64,000 bases of DNA. Origin: Cyprinodon diabolis. Its lineage: Eukaryota; Chordata; Actinopteri; Cyprinodontiformes; Cyprinodontidae. This document shows, piece by piece, positions 1 through 8,325 of the stretch (the stretch's first letter is position 1; each line of letters begins with the position of its first letter). The notes under the pieces were generated by a model. That model made no database searches. It had not been told where the DNA came from and worked only from the letters and a program-made list of their open reading frames with translations. Position numbers and translations under genes: made by a program. The stretch is taken from NCBI GenBank assembly GCA_030533445.1, contig JARPUW010000552.1, positions 124,001 to 188,000 on the forward strand, written 5' to 3'.

Positions 1-20
1 TATGTCCAAATAAGTACAGA
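1..20 (+). promoter_or_regulatory. Remainder of U1 3' box from the preceding unit
   Basis: The window opens three bases into the 3' box that follows each U1 gene (compare 2080-2102). It shows that another U1 gene ends just outside the left edge. Confidence 0.75.
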
Positions 21-233
21 CTATTGGAGGTGATTGAATTTCCTGTCAGACTGTCATAGCACTTGAGTGAACAATATAAAATATGTGCTATCCCTAATAC
101 AAAATTGTCCAAAATGAAATATTTGACATATCGGAAGTGTGAATAATGGTTATGGCTCTTCTTCAACATCTGCCGGGTGATGGTGCTAGCCACTGAGTTT
201 AAGTCAATCAATTCTGTCACTGATTATTCTCAA

Positions 234-275
234 TTCATTAACTGAGACCGGGGTTTGGGTTAATGAACTGAGACC
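234..275. repeat. 9-bp inverted repeat with nested 10-bp direct repeat
   Basis: TTCATTAAC (234-242) and GTTAATGAA (259-267) are perfect reverse complements around a 16-base loop. AACTGAGACC occurs at 240-249 and again at 266-275. Both are kept in nearly all units; one copy (near 57790) has TTCATTAGC. The site lies about 230-260 bp upstream of U6, where a distal sequence element would be expected, but I see no octamer in it. Function unknown. Confidence 0.7.
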
Positions 276-352
276 AGTCAGTGGCAGAGAAATAACATTT
301 CAGTGCCTGACATCTACCTAAGAGCAGAGGTGCTGGGGAAATGCTTCTCTGT

Positions 353-360
353 CCCCCCCC
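353..360 (+). repeat. Poly-C tract upstream of U6
   Basis: A run of 8 C about 137 bp upstream of U6. It varies from 7 to 9 C between units and reaches 29 C in the unit at 53731, as expected of a slippage-prone mononucleotide tract. Confidence 0.9.
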
Positions 361-430
361 ACCAGCAAAGACTTATTTTAGTGTGGGCAACAATTAATTT
401 TACCTGTCAGAAGCAGTGGCTGTTCAGGCA

Positions 431-474
431 GCACCCTTTTGCAGTGTTCTCAAAGCCAAGAGGGGTCCAAAAAT
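431..474 (+). promoter_or_regulatory. Candidate U6 core promoter (weak PSE and TATA-like element)
   Basis: Vertebrate U6 genes use a PSE at about -65 to -48 and a TATA box at about -30 to -25. At these positions there is CACCCTTTTGCAGTG (-65 to -51) and the A/T run AAAAAT (469-474, -28 to -23), but no canonical TATA box. Both are conserved in the array. The assignment rests on position more than on sequence. Another TTACC-type candidate starts at about -97, which is further than usual. Confidence 0.3.
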
Positions 475-496
475 CAGGCCCTGTTCTTCTCAGCTT

Positions 497-604
497 GTCG
501 TTAGTTACCTAGCGACATATGCAAAATTGGATACGATACAGAGAAGATTAGCATGGCCCCTGCGCAAGGATGACACGTGTGATCGTGAAGCGTTTCCATA
601 TTTT
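497..604 (+). ncRNA. rnu6: U6-type snRNA, copy 1
   Basis: U6 is the catalytic snRNA of the major spliceosome and pairs in turn with U4, the 5' splice site and U2. From nt 27 the sequence follows vertebrate U6 nearly base for base: ACAGAGA box at nt 42-48, AGC triad at nt 54-56, internal stem-loop from nt 57 with the bulged U at nt 75, the U2 helix II strand GUGAAGCG at nt 89-96, and a terminal T4 at 601-604 serving as Pol III terminator. The first 20 nt differ from usual vertebrate U6 but form a full 8-bp hairpin (nt 1-8 with 13-20, loop UUAC), followed by AUAUGC, one base from the AUAUAC recalled as part of the gamma-monomethyl cap signal. One extra T at nt 36 and one extra T in nt 97-99 are further differences. 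Start and end are set by the hairpin and the T4. Copy 1 has T at nt 82 and C at nt 88. Whether it is transcribed is not shown by sequence; a homogenised pseudogene family is the alternative. Confidence 0.9.
601..604 (+). terminator. Pol III T4 terminator of U6
   Basis: TATTTTC ends the U6 homology. T4 is the minimal vertebrate Pol III stop; vertebrate U6 genes usually have five or more T, so this is a short one. It is present in every copy. Confidence 0.6.
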
Positions 605-667
605 CTTAACTCATGACCAGGGGAATTTTGAGTCTCTAATAGGGTATCCTGCCTTGACAAACTTCAC

Positions 668-675
668 ATGCAAAT
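668..675 (+). promoter_or_regulatory. Perfect octamer motif ATGCAAAT
   Basis: An exact Oct-1 (POU2F1) octamer 64 bp after the U6 end and about 1.24 kb before U1. Octamers are the core of snRNA distal sequence elements, normally near -220. Here it is downstream of one gene and distant from the other, yet unchanged in the units I checked. It could act as a shared enhancer; an 8-mer may also occur by chance. Confidence 0.5.
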
Positions 676-825
676 GACTGCAAGGGGCCCACTCACACAC
701 TGGAAATTTTTAGAGTGTATAACTCAAGAACCGTGTGGGCTTTGGACCCGAAAAGGCCAACACACGATCACATGACAGTCTGGAACAAGTGGGTAAAATT
801 TGCTAACTCTACCTATAGTAAAAAA

Positions 826-985
826 TAGAACTTTATTGATCACACAGTGGATAAATTACCTCTCTGCATTTAACCCATCCCCTTGGGGAGCAGTTGGCTG
901 CCAGTGTTCGGCGCCTGGTGAGAAAGGTGTGGTTAATGGTCTTGCTCAGACAGCCACCTGTGGGTATCTCAGATAGCACATCTAA
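826..985 (+). repeat. Degenerate fish-type dispersed repeat fragment
   Basis: Phrases such as TTTATTGATC, CTCTGCATTTAACCCATCC, a GCAGTTGGCTGCCAGTG block, CGGCGCCTGGTGAG and a CTTGCTCAGACAGCCACC block match, from memory, a repeat spread through many teleost genomes. It has no open frame and no clear ends, and occurs once per unit at the same place, so it was caught in the founder unit before amplification. Family name not assigned. Confidence 0.55.
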
Positions 986-1528
986 ACACTAGTTCAATAT
1001 TCCCCCATATGCAACAGTTTGGATAGCCCAACAAGGTGCAACACTGGAGTCCTTGTATTTTCCATGAGGCAACCTCTAAATATGCTGCTTTAACAGTAGA
1101 CTCTCTTATTTTTGCCAGCAGTGTATCTTCGTACGGTCATAGGACCCTACCACCGATTTTAGGCCAAAATTATCAAGATTGTCGTAAAGGGGTGAATTTC
1201 GGATATGATGTTTGAGGCCTCAGTCTGAGTGGAGCCTGTGAGTTTGATGTCCCAGGTCCTCATGGTACAGTCGCAGCAGCGTCTGAGATTGTCAAAATCT
1301 GCATTTTTGATGGCTAATATCTCGTAGATGCTTTGTCCAATCTGTACCAAACTTGATTTCTGACTCCCTCCTCTGAGACTCTGCAAAGTAGAAAAAGCCC
1401 AGCTTTCTAGAGCTTTCCACCTGCTGTTTTTCCTTCAAAAGAATCCTAGCTGACTGAGACTGATGGCTATTTCCTCAGTGACAGGGAGCTGCGCACTGTG
1501 TAGTTGACCTTAGACTTTTAGAAAGTGA

Positions 1529-1543
1529 CAGCCAAAAAGGCTG
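1529..1543. repeat. Small hairpin with loop-only variation
   Basis: CAGCC and GGCTG flank a five-base loop AAAAA. Other units have ACAAA (near 29929, 32008, 34090), AGAAA (48666, 50748, 57003) or AAAAC (near 54933) in the loop, while the arms stay the same except for one copy near 59091. Confidence 0.5.
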
Positions 1544-1561
1544 GAAAATTTCATTCCCATT

Positions 1562-1637
1562 CAAGGTAATTGGAGGCATTACCCTTTTAGTCTTATCTGA
1601 TTACCTTGTAGATTTTATGCCTGTATTTTACAAGGTA
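1562..1637. repeat. Three-part inverted repeat able to form alternative hairpins
   Basis: CAAGGTAAT (1562-1570), ATTACCTTGTA (1600-1610) and TACAAGGTA (1629-1637): the middle segment is complementary over 9 bp to each of the outer two, so only one of two stems can form at a time. Present in all units. No role is known; it could be the ends of a small degenerate element. Confidence 0.6.
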
Positions 1638-1778
1638 TATAGGAATCATGATTGGACTCTTTGCCACGGATCCCGTCAGTTCTGTGTCAATTAGAAGAAT
1701 AAGCATCTCCAACAAACTAGGGTGGCTCACTCATATCAAAATAGGTGCCTTTGATCTGAAAAGATGATGCTTTTGGGC

Positions 1779-1798
1779 TCCGCCTCCTCTTATAAAGG
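1779..1798 (+). promoter_or_regulatory. GC box and TATAAA upstream of U1
   Basis: CTCCGCCTCC (1779-1788, a reverse-strand GC box) is followed by TATAAAGG (1791-1798), about 125 bp before the U1 start. It stands unchanged in all copies I read. Vertebrate U1 promoters have no TATA box, and 125 bp is too far to set the U1 start, so this may be a separate Pol II start or part of the U1 upstream control region. Confidence 0.45.
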
Positions 1799-1860
1799 AC
1801 ACAATAGCTCATGCCTGATCTTAACAAGTGCTGGAGGTTGGGGGGTTTCATTGGCCACCG

Positions 1861-1879
1861 CTTACCAGCATTCAGCTGC
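1861..1879 (+). promoter_or_regulatory. Candidate U1 proximal sequence element (PSE)
   Basis: CTTACCAGCATTCAGCTGC spans -55 to -37 relative to U1, the usual place for the SNAPc-bound PSE, and starts with the TTACC found in vertebrate PSEs. No TATA box follows at -30, as expected for a Pol II snRNA gene. Conserved throughout the array except for two changes near 44840-44850. Confidence 0.55.
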
Positions 1880-1915
1880 CATGAATGGGATGCTTGACTT
1901 AGACTGTTCCACATC

Positions 1916-2079
1916 ATACTTACCTGGCAGGGGGGATACCTTGATCATGAAGGAGGTTCACCCAGAGTGAGGCTTGGCCATTGCACCCCGGCTGTGCTGA
2001 CCTTTGCGAATTCCCCAAATGTGGGAATCTCGACTGCATAATTTGTGGTAGTGGGGAACTGCGTACGCGCTCTCCCCTG
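1916..2079 (+). ncRNA. rnu1: U1 snRNA, copy 1
   Basis: U1 snRNA defines the 5' splice site at the first step of spliceosome assembly. This copy is 164 nt, the same as human U1. Visible parts: 5' splice-site pairing sequence ACUUACCUG at nt 3-11; stem-loop I with the U1-70K loop GAUCAUGAAG (nt 28-37, U33 where human has C); stem-loop II with the U1A loop AUUGCAC (nt 65-71); stem-loop III (nt 92-117); Sm site AAUUUGUGG (nt 125-133); stem-loop IV with UACG tetraloop (nt 149-152) in place of UUCG. Compared with human U1, pairs 26-39, 62-77 and 95-113 are changed on both sides so that pairing is kept, which argues for selected RNA function. The PSE at -55 and the 3' box fit a Pol II gene. This copy has G142 to A in stem-loop IV, shared with copies 9 and 11. 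Confidence 0.97.
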
Positions 2080-2102
2080 GTTTATGTCCAAATAAGTACA
2101 GA
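2080..2102 (+). promoter_or_regulatory. U1 3' box
   Basis: GTTT, a six-base gap, then AAATAAGTACAGA right after U1. It fits the vertebrate snRNA 3'-end box (GTTT-N-AAARNNAGA) loosely. Many units have AAAG, the better match to the consensus purine; this one has AAAT. Confidence 0.65.
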
Positions 2103-2578
2103 CTATTGGAGGTGATTGAATTTCCTGTCAGACTGTCATAGCACTTGAGTGAACAATATAAAATATGTGCTATCCCTAATACAAAATTGTCCAAAATGAA
2201 ATATTTGACATATCGGAAGTGTGAATAATGGTTATGGCTCTTCTTCAACATCTGCCGGGTGATGGTGCTAGCCACTGAGTTTAAGTCAATCAATTCTGTC
2301 ACTGATTATTCTCAATTCATTAACTGAGACCGGGGTTTGGGTTAATGAACTGAGACCAGTCAGTGGCAGAGAAATAACATTTCAGTGCCTGACATCTACC
2401 TAAGAGCAGAGGTGCTGGGGAAATGCTTCTCTGTCCCCCCCCACCAGCAAAGACTTATTTTAGTGTGGGCAACAATTAATTTTACCTGTCAGAAGCAGTG
2501 GCTGTTCAGGCAGCACCCTTTTGCAGTGTTCTCAAAGCCAAGAGGGGTCCAAAAATCAGGCCCTGTTCTTCTCAGCTT

Positions 2579-2686
2579 GTCGTTAGTTACCTAGCGACAT
2601 ATGCAAAATTGGATACGATACAGAGAAGATTAGCATGGCCCCTGCGCAAGGATGACACGTGTGATCGTGAAGCGTTTCCATATTTT
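2579..2686 (+). ncRNA. rnu6: U6-type snRNA, copy 2
   Basis: Identical to copy 1, including T at nt 82; its whole unit is almost identical to unit 1. Hairpin, ACAGAGA, AGC and T4 intact. Confidence 0.9.
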
Positions 2687-3997
2687 CTTAACTCATGACC
2701 AGGGGAATTTTGAGTCTCTAATAGGGTATCCTGCCTTGACAAACTTCACATGCAAATGACTGCAAGGGGCCCACTCACACACTGGAAATTTTTAGAGTGT
2801 ATAACTCAAGAACCGTGTGGGCTTTGGACCCGAAAAGGCCAACACACGATCACATGACAGTCTGGAACAAGTGGGTAAAATTTGCTAACTCTACCTATAG
2901 TAAAAAATAGAACTTTATTGATCACACAGTGGATAAATTACCTCTCTGCATTTAACCCATCCCCTTGGGGAGCAGTTGGCTGCCAGTGTTCGGCGCCTGG
3001 TGAGAAAGGTGTGGTTAATGGTCTTGCTCAGACAGCCACCTGTGGGTATCTCAGATAGCACATCTAAACACTAGTTCAATATTCCCCCATATGCAACAGT
3101 TTGGATAGCCCAACAAGGTGCAACACTGGAGTCCTTGTATTTTCCATGAGGCAACCTCTAAATATGCTGCTTTAACAGTAGACTCTCTTATTTTTGCCAG
3201 CAGTGTATCTTCGTACGGTCATAGGACCCTACCACCGATTTTAGGCCAAAATTATCAAGATTGTCGTAAAGGGGTGAATTTCGGATATGATGTTTGAGGC
3301 CTCAGTCTGAGTGGAGCCTGTGAGTTTGATGTCCCAGGTCCTCATGGTACAGTCGCAGCAGCGTCTGAGATTGTCAAAATCTGCATTTTTGATGGCTAAT
3401 ATCTCGTAGATGCTTTGTCCAATCTGTACCAAACTTGATTTCTGACTCCCTCCTCTGAGACTCTGCAAAGTAGAAAAAGCCCAGCTTTCTAGAGCTTTCC
3501 ACCTGCTGTTTTTCCTTCAAAAGAATCCTAGCTGACTGAGACTGATGGCTATTTCCTCAGTGACAGGGAGCTGCGCACTGTGTAGTTGACCTTAGACTTT
3601 TAGAAAGTGACAGCCAAAAAGGCTGGAAAATTTCATTCCCATTCAAGGTAATTGGAGGCATTACCCTTTTAGTCTTATCTGATTACCTTGTAGATTTTAT
3701 GCCTGTATTTTACAAGGTATATAGGAATCATGATTGGACTCTTTGCCACGGATCCCGTCAGTTCTGTGTCAATTAGAAGAATAAGCATCTCCAACAAACT
3801 AGGGTGGCTCACTCATATCAAAATAGGTGCCTTTGATCTGAAAAGATGATGCTTTTGGGCTCCGCCTCCTCTTATAAAGGACACAATAGCTCATGCCTGA
3901 TCTTAACAAGTGCTGGAGGTTGGGGGGTTTCATTGGCCACCGCTTACCAGCATTCAGCTGCCATGAATGGGATGCTTGACTTAGACTGTTCCACATC

Positions 3998-4161
3998 ATA
4001 CTTACCTGGCAGGGGGGATACCTTGATCATGAAGGAGGTTCACCCAGAGTGAGGCTTGGCCATTGCACCCCGGCTGTGCTGACCTTTGCGAATTCCCCAA
4101 ATGTGGGAATCTCGACTGCATAATTTGTGGTAGTGGGGGACTGCGTACGCGCTCTCCCCTG
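3998..4161 (+). ncRNA. rnu1: U1 snRNA, copy 2
   Basis: Matches the array majority sequence at all positions read, with T60, C73 and G142. A 3' box of the AAAT type follows. Confidence 0.97.
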
Positions 4162-4659
4162 GTTTATGTCCAAATAAGTACAGACTATTGGAGGTGATTG
4201 AACTTCCTGTCAGACTGTCATAGCACTTGAGTGAACAATATAAAATATGTGCTATCCCTAATACAAAATTGTCCAAAATGAAATATTTGACATATCGGAA
4301 GTGTGAATAATGGTTATGGCTCTTCTTCAACATCTGCCGGATGATGGTGCTAGCCACTGAGTTTAAGTAAATCAATTCTGTCACTGATTATTCTCAATTC
4401 ATTAACTGAGACCGGGGTTTGGGTTAATGAACTGAGACCAGTCAGTGGCAGAGAAATAACATTTCAGTGCCTCACATCTACCTAAGAGCAGAGGTGCTGG
4501 GGAAATGCTTCTCTGTCCCCCCCACCAGCAAAGACTTATTTTAGTGTGGGCAACAATTAATTTTACCTGTCAGAAGCAGTGGCTGTTCAGGCAGCACCCT
4601 TTTGCAGTGTTCTCAAAGCCAAGAGGGGTCCAAAAATCAGGCCCTGTTCTTCTCAGCTT

Positions 4660-4767
4660 GTCGTTAGTTACCTAGCGACATATGCAAAATTGGATATGAT
4701 ACAGAGAAGATTAGCATGGCCCCTGCGCAAGGATGACACGCGTGATCGTGAAGCGTTTCCATATTTT
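4660..4767 (+). ncRNA. rnu6: U6-type snRNA, copy 3
   Basis: C38 is T just before the ACAGAGA box (shared with copies 5 and 13); C at nt 82 and nt 88. Otherwise intact. Confidence 0.9.
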
Positions 4768-6078
4768 CTTAACTCATGACCAGGGGAATTTTGAGTCTCT
4801 AATAGGGTATCCTGCCTTGACAAACTTCACATGCAAATGACTGCAAAGGGCCCACTCACACACTGGAAATTTTTAGAGTGTATAACTCAAGAACCGTGTG
4901 GGCTTTGGACCCGAAAAGGCCAACACACGATCATATGACAGTCTGGAACAAGTGGGTAAAATTTGCTAACTCTACCTATAGTAGAAAATAGAACTTTATT
5001 GATCACACAGTGGATAAATTACCTCTCTGCATTTAACCCATCCCCTTGGGGAGCAGTTGGCTGCCAGTGTTTGGCGCCTGGTGAGAAAGGTGGGGTTAAT
5101 GGTCTTGCTCAGACAGCCACCTGTGGGTATCTCAGATAGCACATCTAAACACTAGTTCAATATTCCCCCATATGCAACAGTTTGGATAGCCCAACAAGGT
5201 GCAACACTGGAGTCCTTGTATTTTCCATGAGGCAACCTCTAAATATGCTGCTTTAACAGTAGACTCTCTTATTTTTGCCAGCAGGGTATCTTTGTACGGT
5301 CATAGGACCCTACCACCGATTTTAGGCCAAAATTATCAAGATTGTCGTAAAGGGGTGAATTTCGGATATGATGTTTGTGGCCTCAGTCTGAGTGGAGCCT
5401 GTGAGTTTGATGTCCCAGGTCCTCATGGTACAGTCGCAGCAGCGTCTGAGATTGTCAAAATCTGCATTTTTGATGGCTAATATCTCGTAGATGCTTTGTC
5501 CAATCTGTACCAAACTTGATTTCTGACTCCCTCCTCTGAGACTCTGCAAAGTAGAAAAAGCCCAGCTTTCTAGAGCTTTCCACCTGCTGTTTTTCCTTCA
5601 AAAGAATCCTAGCTGACTGAGACTGATGGCTATTTCATCAGTGACAGGGAGCTGCGCACTGTGTAGTTGACCTTAGACTTTTAGAAAGTGACAGCCAAAA
5701 AGGCTGGAAAATTTCATTCCCATTCAAGGTAATTGGAGGCATTCCCGTTTTAGTCTTATATGATTACCTTGTAGATTTTATGCCTGTATTTTACAAGGTA
5801 TATATGAATCATGATTGGAGTCTTTGCCACGGATCCCGTCAGCTCTGTGTCAATTAGAAGAATAAGTATCTCCAACAAACTAGGGTGGCTCACTCATATC
5901 AAAATAGGTGCCTTTGATCTGAAAAGATGATGCTTTTGGGCTCCGCCTCCTCTTATAAAGGACACAATAGCTCATGCCTGATCTTAACAAGTGCTGGAGG
6001 TTGGGGGGTTTCATTGGCCACCGCTTACCAGCATTCAGCTGCCATGAATGGGATGCTTGACTTAGACCGTTCCACATC

Positions 6079-6243
6079 ATACTTACCTGGCAGGGGGGAT
6101 ACCTTGATCATGAAGGATGTTCACCCAGAGTGAGGCTGGGCCATTGCACCACGGCTGTGCTGACCTTTGTGAATTTCCCCAAATGTGGGAATCTCGACTG
6201 CATAATTTGTGGTAGTGGGGGACTGCGTACGCGCTCTCCCCTG
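6079..6243 (+). ncRNA. rnu1: U1 snRNA, copy 3 (variant, 165 nt)
   Basis: Carries a linked set of changes: G40 to T (breaks the C25-G40 pair in stem I), T60 to G, C73 to A in loop II, C92 to T and one extra T in stem III. The 5' end, U1A heptamer and Sm site are intact. Copy 5 is identical. The combination marks the second subtype of the dimeric order; function may be reduced. Confidence 0.93.
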
Positions 6244-6742
6244 GTTTATGTCCAAAGAAGTACAGACTATTGGAGGTGATTGAATTTCCTGTCAGACTGT
6301 CATAGCACTTCAGTGAAAAATATCATATATGTGCTATCCCTAATACAAAATTGTCCAAAATGAAATATTTGACATATCGGAAGTGTGAATAATGGTTATG
6401 GCTCTTCTTCAACATCTGCCGGGTGATGGTGCTAGCCACTGAGTTTAAGTCAATCAATTCTGTCACTGATTATTCTCAATTCATTAACTGAGACCGGGGT
6501 TTGGGTTAATGAACTGAGACCAGTCAGTGGCAGAGAAATAACATTTCAGTGCCTGACATCTACCTAAGAGCAGAGGTGCTGGGGAAATGCTTCTCTGTCC
6601 CCCCCCACCAGCAAATACTTATTTTAGTGTGGGCAACAATTAATTTTACCTGTCAGAAGCAGTGGCTCTTCAGGCAGCACCCTTTTGCAGTGTTCTCAAA
6701 GCCAAGAGGGGTCCAAAAATCAGGCCCTGTTCTTCTCAGCTT

Positions 6743-6850
6743 GTCGTTAGTTACCTAGCGACATATGCAAAATTGGATACGATACAGAGAAGATTAGCAT
6801 GGCCCCTGCGCAAGGATGACACGTGTGATCGTGAAGCGTTTCCATATTTT
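6743..6850 (+). ncRNA. rnu6: U6-type snRNA, copy 4
   Basis: Same as copies 1 and 2 within the gene (T82, C88). Upstream, its spacer has GCAAATACTT instead of GCAAAGACTT, shared with copies 6 and 8. Confidence 0.9.
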
Positions 6851-8161
6851 CTTAACTCATGACCAGGGGAATTTTGAGTCTCTAATAGGGTATCCTGCCT
6901 TGACAAACTTCACATGCAAATGACTGCAAAGGGCCCACTCACACACTGGAAATTTTTAGAGTGTATAACTCAAGAACCGTGTGGGCTTTGGACCCGAAAA
7001 GGCCAACACACGATCACATGACAGTCTGGAACAAGTGGGTAAAATTTGCTAACTCTACCTATAGTAGAAAATAGAACTTTATTGATCACACAGTGGATAA
7101 ATTACCTCTCTGCATTTAACCCATCCCCTTGGGGAGCAGTTGGCTGCCAGTGTTCGGCGCCTGGTGAGAAAGGTGGGGTTAATGGTCTTGCTCAGACAGC
7201 CACCTGTGGGTATCTCAGATAGCACATCTAAACACTAGTTCAATATTCCCCCATATGCAACAGTTTGGATAGCCCAACAAGGTGCAACACTGGAGTCCTT
7301 GTATTTTCCATGAGGCAACCTCTAAATATGCTGCTTTAACAGTAGACTCTCTTATTTTTGCCAGCAGGGTATCTTCGTACGGTCATAGGACCCTACCACC
7401 GATTTTAGGCCAAAATTATCAAGATTGTCGTAAAGGGGTGAATTTCGGATATGATGTTTGAGGCCTCAGTCTGAGTGGAGCCTGTGAGTTTGATGTCCCA
7501 GGTCCTCATGGTACAGTCGCAGCAGCGTCTGAGATTGTCAAAATCTGCATTTTTGATGGCTAATATCTCGTAGATGCTTTGTCCAATCTGTACCAAACTT
7601 GATTTCTGACTCCCTCCTCTGAGACTCTGCAAAGTAGAAAAAGCCCAGCTTTCTAGAGCTTTCCACCTGCTGTTTTTCCTTCAAAAGAATCCTAGCTGAC
7701 TGAGACTGATGGCTATTTCCTCAGTGACAGGGAGCTGCGCACTGTGTAGTTGACCTTAGACTTTTAGAAAGTGACAGCCAAAAAGGCTGGAAAATTTCAT
7801 TCCCATTCAAGGTAATTGGAGGCATTACCCTTTTAGTCTTATCTGATTACCTTGTAGATTTTATGCCTGTATTTTACAAGGTATATAGGAATCATGATTG
7901 GACTCTTTGCCACGGATCCCGTCAGCTCTGTGTCAATTAGAAGAATAAGCATCTCCAACAAACTAGGGTGGCTCACTCATATCAAAATAGGTGCCTTTGA
8001 TCTGAAAAGATGATGCTTTTGGGCTCCGCCTCCTCTTATAAAGGACACAATAGCTCATGCCTGATCTTAACAAGTGCTGGAGGTTGGGGGGTTTCATTGG
8101 CCACCGCTTACCAGCATTCAGCTGCCATGAATGGGATGCTTGACTTAGACTGTTCCACATC

Positions 8162-8325
8162 ATACTTACCTGGCAGGGGGGATACCTTGATCATGAAGGA
8201 GGTTCACCCAGAGTGAGGCTTGGCCATTGCACCCCGGCTGTGCTGACCTTTGCGAATTCCCCAAATGTGGGAATCTCGACTGCATAATTTGTGGTAGTGG
8301 GGGACTGCGTACGCGCTCTCCCCTG
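8162..8325 (+). ncRNA. rnu1: U1 snRNA, copy 4
   Basis: Array majority sequence with all functional elements intact. Confidence 0.97.

Larger units (their letters stand above)
21..496. other. Spacer between U1 and U6 (about 0.48 kb, unit 1)
   Basis: No gene is visible here. The spacer holds a 9-bp inverted repeat with a nested direct repeat (234-275), a poly-C tract of 7-9 C (353-360) and, next to U6, sequence that must contain the U6 promoter. The same spacer precedes every U6 gene in the window. Length differences between copies come from the poly-C tract, an 8-bp deletion near 55526, and a 22-bp deletion near 61929 and 63989. Open frames in it are short and inconsistent between units. Confidence 0.8.
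605..1778. other. Spacer between U6 and the U1 promoter (about 1.17 kb, unit 1)
   Basis: No gene is supported. It holds an octamer (668-675), a fish-type dispersed repeat remnant (826-985), an unclassified stretch (986-1528), a small hairpin (1529-1543) and three mutually complementary segments (1562-1637). The longest minus-strand frame, 1159-1386 here, has no recognisable domain and is shortened at its end by one-base deletions in several units (for example 42062-42274). The stretch may derive from an old mobile element, but I cannot name one. Confidence 0.75.

Noticed and set aside
303..512. 69-codon + strand frame upstream of and into U6
   Set aside because: Frame depends on the poly-C length and is lost in units with 7 or 9 C; no recognisable domain.
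416..616. Recurring 66-codon + strand frame spanning U6
   Set aside because: It lies over the U6 gene; conservation is explained by the RNA and by array homogenisation. It is closed by a stop in U6 copy 14 and shifted in copy 28.
1159..1386. 75-codon minus-strand frame, the best kept of the open frames
   Set aside because: No domain or start context I recognise; a one-base deletion shifts its end in several units (42062, 48307, 56644, 60807, 62867). May descend from an old element, but not supported as a gene.
1496..1560. U7-like or histone 3' stem-loop at the CAGCC/GGCTG hairpin
   Set aside because: Stem and loop do not match U7 or histone consensus, and no Sm-like site is beside it.
1856..1872. 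CTTACC before U1 as a duplicated U1 5' end
   Set aside because: Only six bases match and the place fits the PSE better.
1764..1970. 68-codon + strand frame through the U1 promoter and 5' half of U1
   Set aside because: Covers the PSE and U1 stem I; coding would conflict with known U1 use. The opposite 66-codon frame is its shadow.
1958..2302. 114-codon minus-strand frame antisense to U1
   Set aside because: Present in only some units and cut by stops in others; antisense to the U1 3' half. Treated as chance.
5199..5480. 93-codon + strand frame in the spacer
   Set aside because: Open only in the few units where a TGA (as at 1216) is changed by one base, so it is not a maintained gene.
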